Shown piece after piece: positions 58,947-64,000 of a DNA stretch of 64,000 bases (its first letter is position 1; each line of letters opens with the position of its first letter). The DNA lies in contig CAYUIT010000005.1 in the NCBI GenBank assembly GCA_964444835.1, positions 1-64,000 on the forward strand. Reading direction: 5' to 3'. Both the position numbers and the translations under genes were made by a program. The stretch comes from CADEED01 sp964444835. GTDB taxonomy: Bacteria; Pseudomonadota; Gammaproteobacteria; Steroidobacterales; Steroidobacteraceae. Below the pieces are notes generated by a model. That model did not search any database. It was not told the DNA's origin and was given only the letters and a program-made list of their open reading frames with translations.

Positions 58947-60603
58947 GTCGCTCATCCTCGGCGCGATTGAAGATGGCTCGATCGAGCGCGATCCCCTCGC
59001 CTTCCAATTGTTCGTAGAACGAGGGCACATAGCCGCAGCCCTCGAAATACCCCGATACGCGTCCCTGCGCGCAGCGGCCCTTGCGAACGTAGCGAAACAC
59101 ATCTTGCGTTTGGATCTTGCCCCCCTCGGTGCCGGTGACCTCGACGATGTGCGTCACTTTGCGAGTGCCGCACGAGAAACGCGTTTGCTGCACGATCACG
59201 TGCACTGCCGACGCGATCTGCTCGCGAATGGCGGCAACAGGCAGATCAACGCCTGCCATCAGCACCATCACTTCGAGCCGTGCGAGTGCGTCGCGGGGTC
59301 CATTCGCATGCGCTGTAGTCAAGGAACCGTCGTGGCCCGTGTTCATCGCTTGCAGCATGTCGAGCGCTTCGCCGCCGCGACATTCGCCGACGACGATTCG
59401 ATCGGGCCGCATCCGCAGTGCGTTTCGCACGAGATCGCGAATCGTGACCTGACCACGCCCTTCTGCGTTACGCGGGCGCGCTTCGAGCGAAACCAGATTG
59501 CTTTGCTCGAGTCTGAGCTCCGCGGCATCTTCGATCGTGACGATCCGCTCGGCGCCGGGAATGAGCTGTGACAACACATTGAGCAATGTTGTCTTCCCGG
59601 CACCGGTGCCGCCCGACACCACAATGTTGCGCCGTGCGTGTACGCACACCGCCAAGAAATCCATCATCGCTGCTGAGAGTGAGCCGCCCGCAACCAGATC
59701 CGCTGGCGACAGCGGTCGGCGGGCGAATTTTCGAATCGTGATGGCAGGGCCCGACACGGCAATGGGTGGGATCACGACATTGACGCGCGACCCGTCGGCG
59801 AGTCGGGCGTCCACCATCGGCGACGACTCATCGATCCGCCGTCCAACACCCGCCACGATGCGCTCGATCACGCCGTGCAGCGCGGCCGTGCTGCTGAACT
59901 GGAGCGCGACGCGCTCCAAGCGCCCGGCTCGCTCGACGAATAACTCGCCCTCACCGTTCACCATCACCTCGCTGATGGTCTCGTCGCGCAGCAGTGGCTC
60001 GAGCGGCCCGAGACCGAGCGCCTCATCCAAGACGAACTGCTTGAGCACAGTGCGCACGTCTGCGTCTTTGGCTTCGTCTGCCAGAATCCCATCAAGCAGC
60101 TCTGCCGCTTGCTCGCGTAAATCCGCTTCGCGCAGCGCACTGATATCTCGCCGACGCAAATCGAGGCGCTCGATGAGAGCTTGGTGCGCTCGGGCGGCAA
60201 CGGTTGAGCGACCTTGACGCGGCGCCAGACCAGCGGGCGCGCAAGCGGCAGTGCGCGTGGAACTGCATTGGCGCCAATCCACCGATCCCACGAGCTTGTT
60301 AGCAACCACGGAGCGCAAGCGGAGCGTGTAGCCGCCGATTCGGACCGCATCGCGCTCGACGATCGGGCCGTAATGGACGATTCGCTCACCATTGACCCAC
60401 GTGCCCTGAGTCGTGCCCAGATCCTGCACAAAGTAGCTTTGGCTTGCGGTATCGCGCACGAACTCTGCATGGCAGCGGGCGATACCTGGCCCATCCAGGC
60501 GCACCGTTACGTCGGGCGACGCTCCCACCGTAATGGCACCGCTACCCAAGGGAATCGCACGCGAACCGCTCGGTCCGTCGACCGACAAGAGCAATGCAGC
60601 CAT
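58939..60603 (-). CDS. cpaF: CpaF/TadA secretion ATPase with N-terminal FHA domain
   Basis: The 554-residue protein is a fusion. Residues 1 to ~100 are an FHA domain (ITVGASPDVTVRLDGPGIAR, then GTTQGTWVNGERI) in which the canonical Gly-Arg and Ser phosphopeptide residues are replaced (GA, IAR). The rest is a CpaF-type GspE ATPase with Walker A GGTGAGKTTLLN (about 325-340) and Walker B region DRIVVGECRGGEALDML, with the His box TTAHANGP. ATG at 60603 has GGAG 8 nt upstream. It powers Flp pilus assembly with TadB/TadC. A CpaE/TadZ gene is not next to it. Confidence 0.9.
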   Translation of the reverse strand: MAALLLSVDGPSGSRAIPLGSGAITVGASPDVTVRLDGPGIARCHAEFVRDTASQSYFVQDLGTTQGTWVNGERIVHYGPIVERDAVRIGGYTLRLRSVVANKLVGSVDWRQCSSTRTAACAPAGLAPRQGRSTVAARAHQALIERLDLRRRDISALREADLREQAAELLDGILADEAKDADVRTVLKQFVLDEALGLGPLEPLLRDETISEVMVNGEGELFVERAGRLERVALQFSSTAALHGVIERIVAGVGRRIDESSPMVDARLADGSRVNVVIPPIAVSGPAITIRKFARRPLSPADLVAGGSLSAAMMDFLAVCVHARRNIVVSGGTGAGKTTLLNVLSQLIPGAERIVTIEDAAELRLEQSNLVSLEARPRNAEGRGQVTIRDLVRNALRMRPDRIVVGECRGGEALDMLQAMNTGHDGSLTTAHANGPRDALARLEVMVLMAGVDLPVAAIREQIASAVHVIVQQTRFSCGTRKVTHIVEVTGTEGGKIQTQDVFRYVRKGRCAQGRVSGYFEGCGYVPSFYEQLEGEGIALDRAIFNRAEDERHG

Positions 60604-60607
60604 CGTG

Positions 60608-61861
60608 CTATCTCCGCGCCGGCGTTGCGATCTGCTCGCGCGCGACACCGAGCCGTGCCCGTTGAGCCGCCTCGAAATCGGCGGCGGCACTCGGGTTCGC
60701 CGGCTCCGGCGTGACGAGCCGTGGCGTGAGGAAGATCACGAGCTCCGTCGCCTCCTCGCGCGCCGCCCGCGCGCGGAATGCTCGACCAATGCCCGGCGCT
60801 CGGCGCAGCCCCGGCACGCCCGATTCGGCGTGGCTGCGCAGCCGATTGACGAGCCCCGCAATGATCAGGGTTTCGCCATCGCGCAGCGTAATGTCGGTTG
60901 CGCTACGTCGCTTGAGGAAGCCGGGAACGCCTAGCACGCGCTGCGCCTCATCGATCTGACTGACTTCCGTGTCGATACGTGCAGCGATGCCGCCGTTCGC
61001 GTCAGCAACGGGCCGCACATCGAGAATGACGCCATACTCCTTGTACTCGACGTCTGTTCCACCCAGTTTGTCGATGACCGGGATCGGTACCTCCCCGCCT
61101 GATACGAACCTTGCGGCGCCGCCGCTGCGGCAACTCAACGTCGGTTCCGCGACGACCGTGGCATCACCGGATTCTTCTAACAATCGAATTCGTGAATCGA
61201 TGTCCGTCAGTAAGCCGAGATAGGCCTGCGCCGGCCGCGTCTCGAGCGATCGCGGACTCGCGGTATCCGTGGCCACTCGTGCCTGAGGGCCATTGATATC
61301 GGATCGCCAGCGGATGCCCAAGTCGCGCAAGGTTGAGCGCCGGACTTCCACGAGCTTGACCTCGAAATGAATCATCCGATCGAGGCTTGCCTTGCCCACC
61401 AAACTGACGGCGACGCCCGGATAGAGCGACGCCACCGCCGCCGCGCGCTCGGCAGCACGCTCGCTGCTCACGGCTGACTCGAGCACGAGCCGCGTGCCCA
61501 CGGTACGCACCTGCAATTCGGGTACGTCACGGATCATCGATTGAACAGCGACTAGCGCGCTGGCGAGATCCGTTTCCGTCACGCGCACTAACATGCGATG
61601 GCGCGTGCCGTCGTGAAACCACAACTGCACAATCGTGGAGCCCACACCTTCGCCGAGGAACAACAGGCCGTCGGATCCGATAGCGGAAACCGACAATACT
61701 TTGCCGTTGCCGACAGCGACTCGTTTCGCCGTCGTGCCGATCACGCGGCTGTCGCCCACGAACATATCAAGCGCGTCAGGCAAACGCTCAGCCGAGTGAC
61801 ACGTCCAGGCACTCCCTAACAACCACGCGATAATACAAGCTCGACGAACGCATCCGTTCAT
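60608..61861 (-). CDS. cpaC: Tad pilus outer-membrane secretin CpaC/RcpA
   Basis: The 417-residue protein has a signal peptide (CVRRACIIAWLLGSAWTCHS), the pilus N-terminal domain (VGNGKVLSVSAIGSDGLLFL), a BON-like region and a C-terminal secretin domain (FVSGGEVPIPVIDKLGG, YKEYGVILDVRPVADANG, LRDGETLIIAGLVNR). It forms the outer-membrane ring for the Flp pilus. GGAG lies about 10 nt before the ATG. Small for a secretin but typical for CpaC. Confidence 0.9.
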   Translation of the reverse strand: MNGCVRRACIIAWLLGSAWTCHSAERLPDALDMFVGDSRVIGTTAKRVAVGNGKVLSVSAIGSDGLLFLGEGVGSTIVQLWFHDGTRHRMLVRVTETDLASALVAVQSMIRDVPELQVRTVGTRLVLESAVSSERAAERAAAVASLYPGVAVSLVGKASLDRMIHFEVKLVEVRRSTLRDLGIRWRSDINGPQARVATDTASPRSLETRPAQAYLGLLTDIDSRIRLLEESGDATVVAEPTLSCRSGGAARFVSGGEVPIPVIDKLGGTDVEYKEYGVILDVRPVADANGGIAARIDTEVSQIDEAQRVLGVPGFLKRRSATDITLRDGETLIIAGLVNRLRSHAESGVPGLRRAPGIGRAFRARAAREEATELVIFLTPRLVTPEPANPSAAADFEAAQRARLGVAREQIATPARR

Positions 61862-61876
61862 GATGAAGGCACTCCG

Positions 61877-62770
61877 CTAGGGGTTACGCAGCGGCGCAAC
61901 CGCCAGCCGCTGGATGGTGGGTAGACCGCCGCGACCGCCAGTGATTAGTTCCATGGCGTGAGGCAGCGCACGCGGCACGCGTTCTCGCGGCGACCGGCCT
62001 TCGAGCGCTAAGATATCGAGCGGCGCCAAGCCAAGTGCCGCGGAATCCTGCGGATGACGCAACGTTGCGACCAGCTCGCCCGTACGCTGCGCGAGCGTGA
62101 TGAGTTGCGCCTCCGCCGGCGTCACGCTCAACGTTGCCGTGCTGAACGATGAATCGACCGCTTGTGAGGAGCCATCGGGACCTTGCACGAGCGTGCGGCG
62201 AGTCGCACGACCTGTCGCGAGCACAGGCACGGATTCCAACAGCACTTTGACGGCCGGACCGCGCGCGCTGGCAGTGCCAGGCAGCAGGCCCGCATGGGCA
62301 TACAGTAAATCCACATGATCTCCCGGTGAGAGCAAACCGTCGAATGCGCTCACTTCATCAACCGGCACGGTTACTGCGCGTCGGCCCTGCTCGACTTGCT
62401 CCGAGAATGGCGGGGCGGTCGCCGACACTAGGACGGCTGGCACTAACAAATCGCCAGCACGCACTGCTTGACGAAGCACGCGGCCTAACAGCGACGCGGG
62501 ATCCTCGCCGCGAATGGCATCCTGCGGTACGTAGGCCCGCGGCATCGAACGCACGGCCAACGCATTCGCGTCCAACGTACGCCCCGCCGGCAGATCGCGG
62601 GCGGCGACGATCATCGGCTCGAGCGCGAATCGCTGAGCTTGCGTCTGCCGCTCTCGATCGATCTCTGCAGCGACGTGTCGCGTGACACCCCAATATGCGA
62701 CTGCACCGAGTGCTGCGGCCGCGACGAACAACAGTGTATTCAGTGAGGGCTTCCAACGAGGCCGTTCCAT
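61877..62770 (-). CDS. cpaB: Tad pilus assembly protein CpaB/RcpC
   Basis: The 297-residue protein has one TM (TLLFVAAAALGAVAYWG), a SAF-like domain (PMIVAARDLPAGRTLDANAL) and the RcpC/CpaB core (GRRAVTVPVDEVSAFDGLLSPGDHVDLLY). It is periplasmic with an inner-membrane anchor and interacts with the secretin. ATG at 62770 has GGGAGA upstream, ruling out a longer reading to 63010. 23 bp after the pilin gene. Confidence 0.9.
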   Translation of the reverse strand: MERPRWKPSLNTLLFVAAAALGAVAYWGVTRHVAAEIDRERQTQAQRFALEPMIVAARDLPAGRTLDANALAVRSMPRAYVPQDAIRGEDPASLLGRVLRQAVRAGDLLVPAVLVSATAPPFSEQVEQGRRAVTVPVDEVSAFDGLLSPGDHVDLLYAHAGLLPGTASARGPAVKVLLESVPVLATGRATRRTLVQGPDGSSQAVDSSFSTATLSVTPAEAQLITLAQRTGELVATLRHPQDSAALGLAPLDILALEGRSPRERVPRALPHAMELITGGRGGLPTIQRLAVAPLRNP

Positions 62771-62793
62771 GGCTTCTCCCAAGTTCCTTTGAC

Positions 62794-62997
62794 TTACAAC
62801 ATCGCGATGATTCGAGCGAAACCTCGCCAGAAGTCTTCCATCGCACTCAATATCCGGCTGGCCGCGGACTCGCCTGCCCCAAAAGGTACGCACAGCGCGA
62901 CGACAAGCGACACGCATACCACGACGTACTCCACGGCGACGGCACCGACGCACGCTCGCACGGCCCGCCACGGCCGCTTGCGTGGCGCCGGCGTCAC
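62794..62997 (-). CDS. flp: Flp-type pilin
   Basis: The 67-residue type IVb pilin has a basic leader of 18 residues ending in Gly18, then AVAVEYVVVCVSLVVALCVPF: the Flp cleavage motif with Glu at +5 (23) and Tyr at +6 (24). The mature pilin of ~49 residues is short but of Flp size. It carries two Cys in the helix, which is unusual. GTG start overlaps the upstream stop as GTGA. No TadV prepilin peptidase is visible in the window. Confidence 0.82.
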   Translation of the reverse strand: MTPAPRKRPWRAVRACVGAVAVEYVVVCVSLVVALCVPFGAGESAASRILSAMEDFWRGFARIIAML

Positions 62998-63644
62998 TCG
63001 GGCTCACCAAGAATCAGCACTAGCGAGCCCGCCTCAACATCGATCGCGGCCACGCGAAACGCCTGTGCGCCCCGGATCCAAATCGCTTCGCCACTGCCGC
63101 GCCAGCCCTCCGCTCGCCAATGTGCGGCCAGTAACTGCATCGCTCGATGCGGCCGATGACGCGACGCGTAAACGCATTGGGATGCGGCTGCGCCAGCGAC
63201 GGTCGAGCGGCTGTGTGAGCGCAGACGAAAATCGCGCGGGACCGACGCGGGGCAGCCCAGCGGACGCACGCGGCCGCGCAGATCGAGTCGGCTGAAAGTG
63301 ATGCGCGTGCCGCGACTCGGGTGCGCCGCGAACGTCGCTGTGTCATGCCAATGCCGGAACTGGCGCGATACGAGATACTGCCCGCCGAGACGCTGCGCCG
63401 AGACGGACGGGGACGTCGTGCGCCACAGCGCTGTGAGTCGCTCGCTTGCCGCTTGCGGCGTGATGGCGGTGCTCGCCACTGCAAGGCGCATCGCAATGCC
63501 ATTCACATCGGTCGTACCCGGGAGCACCTCGATCTCGAACTCGCGCGGAATCGGTGCAACCCACGCTGCGCTCGTTGCAGCAACATGCGTGGCGACAAGC
63601 AACATCGCCACGACGGCACTGCAGGGGCGAATCAGGGACGGCAT
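62994..63644 (-). CDS. Exported protein of unknown function in the tad locus
   Basis: The 216-residue protein has a signal peptide (MPSLIRPCSAVVAMLLVATH, cleavage near TSA-AW) and a mature part with mixed alpha/beta make-up, basic, two Cys (PLGCPASV, ASQCVYAS). I do not recognise a family. ATG at 63644 has GGAGG 5 nt upstream. It overlaps the pilin GTG by 4 bp and the preceding partial gene by 13 bp, so it is clearly part of the tad operon and probably periplasmic. Confidence 0.72.
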   Translation of the reverse strand: MPSLIRPCSAVVAMLLVATHVAATSAAWVAPIPREFEIEVLPGTTDVNGIAMRLAVASTAITPQAASERLTALWRTTSPSVSAQRLGGQYLVSRQFRHWHDTATFAAHPSRGTRITFSRLDLRGRVRPLGCPASVPRDFRLRSHSRSTVAGAAASQCVYASRHRPHRAMQLLAAHWRAEGWRGSGEAIWIRGAQAFRVAAIDVEAGSLVLILGEPE

Positions 63645-64000
63645 GCCGGCCTCCATGACGTACGCGGTAACGAGGTAGAGCCGGCCAGGCGATCCGGCGG
63701 CAGCACCTCCGGATCGACGTGGCCCACACAAAGATTGCGAAACTCCGGCTCGAACACGGATATCAAGTATTGCAACGGTGTAACGAGGTCTAACAACCGA
63801 CCGACGCCGGACGACGGCATGAGAGATTGCACGCGGGACTCCGTGTGTCGCGGCCCGCTGACGCTCCAAGGATCGGCTAGCAACGAGACTCGATCAGTGA
63901 GTTGCAGCGCGCCGTCGCTCAAGGCCCCAGCGAATGCGTCCACGCGGTTGAGTCGGGTCGTGGCGGTCGCGCTCAGCAAGTTTTCGTTGCGCAAATCGAA
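63632..64000 (-). CDS. C-terminal part of a tad-locus protein (cut by window edge)
   Basis: An open frame of 122 codons with no upstream stop enters from the right edge and ends at 63632, so only the C-terminus is visible. The segment LVTPLQYLISVFEPEFRNLCVGHVDPEVLPPDRLAGS suggests a periplasmic pilus-assembly protein, perhaps of TadE/TadG type. Its 3' end overlaps the next gene by 13 bp. Identity is uncertain. Confidence 0.6.
   Translation of the reverse strand, partial: FDLRNENLLSATATTRLNRVDAFAGALSDGALQLTDRVSLLADPWSVSGPRHTESRVQSLMPSSGVGRLLDLVTPLQYLISVFEPEFRNLCVGHVDPEVLPPDRLAGSTSLPRTSWRPACRP

Noticed and set aside
1..64000. tRNA, rRNA, CRISPR arrays, phage or transposase genes
   Set aside because: None was recognised: no regularly spaced repeats, no T-loop-like segment in a tRNA setting, and no integrase or transposase motif.

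Overview
The window looks like chromosomal DNA from a GC-rich, aerobic, Gram-negative gammaproteobacterium, probably near the Xanthomonadales/Nevskiales/Steroidobacterales. Grounds: a TonB-dependent receptor, an E. coli-type tatD, a fused aspartokinase-homoserine dehydrogenase at the head of thrABC, a nudJ-mnmA-purB neighbourhood close to a PhoP/PhoQ-like pair, a glyoxylate shunt, fadH and a Tad pilus locus. The placement is inferred from gene content only. I see no rRNA, tRNA, CRISPR array, prophage or insertion sequence.

Layout. 1-3541: glyoxylate shunt (aceB, start of aceA) divergent from a RamB/ScfR-like regulator. 3546-7823: class II DAHP synthase, then a lysine-catabolism pair (saccharopine dehydrogenase family plus ALDH7). 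7807-11011: two-component system, PepSY protein, glycine-zipper envelope protein. 11154-20581: housekeeping block mazG-nudL-fumC, purB, a DUF7931-like gene, nudJ, mnmA, acnA. 20625-22718: creD and a HAD phosphatase. 22730-31759: nine tightly packed minus-strand genes running from an HlyD/MacB-type exporter through a repeat protein and a DUF4389 membrane protein to fadH, a YgjP-like metalloprotein and tryptophan 2,3-dioxygenase. 31835-39319: tatD, an M20 peptidase, a Tat-exported FAD oxidoreductase and a very large Asp-box beta-propeller protein. 39423-44764: thrA-thrB-thrC-NERD operon. 45247-56510: accessory catabolic region with xdhC, MaoC-like, MmgE/PrpD, SDR, alpha/beta hydrolase, TonB receptor, TetR, Rieske oxygenase and mocA. 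56524-64000: Tad/Flp pilus locus, cut by the right edge.

Joint function. The primary-metabolism genes cover acetate and fatty-acid use (aceBA, acnA, fumC, fadH), threonine and aromatic amino-acid synthesis, and lysine and tryptophan degradation. The TonB receptor, SDR, hydrolase, TetR and Rieske genes look like an uptake-and-oxidation cassette for an unknown hydrophobic or aromatic substrate. xdhC and mocA suggest a molybdenum hydroxylase encoded elsewhere.

Points worth a second look: a heptamer TTGTTAG/CTAACAA found 48 times by eye; several genes with a -10 hexamer 5-7 nt before the start codon, implying leaderless mRNAs; a 100-N gap flanked by an exact 55-bp duplication (assembly artefact); a Tad ATPase fused to an FHA domain with no CpaE/TadZ in view; and a three-half-site palindrome in the TetR/TonB-receptor promoter region.
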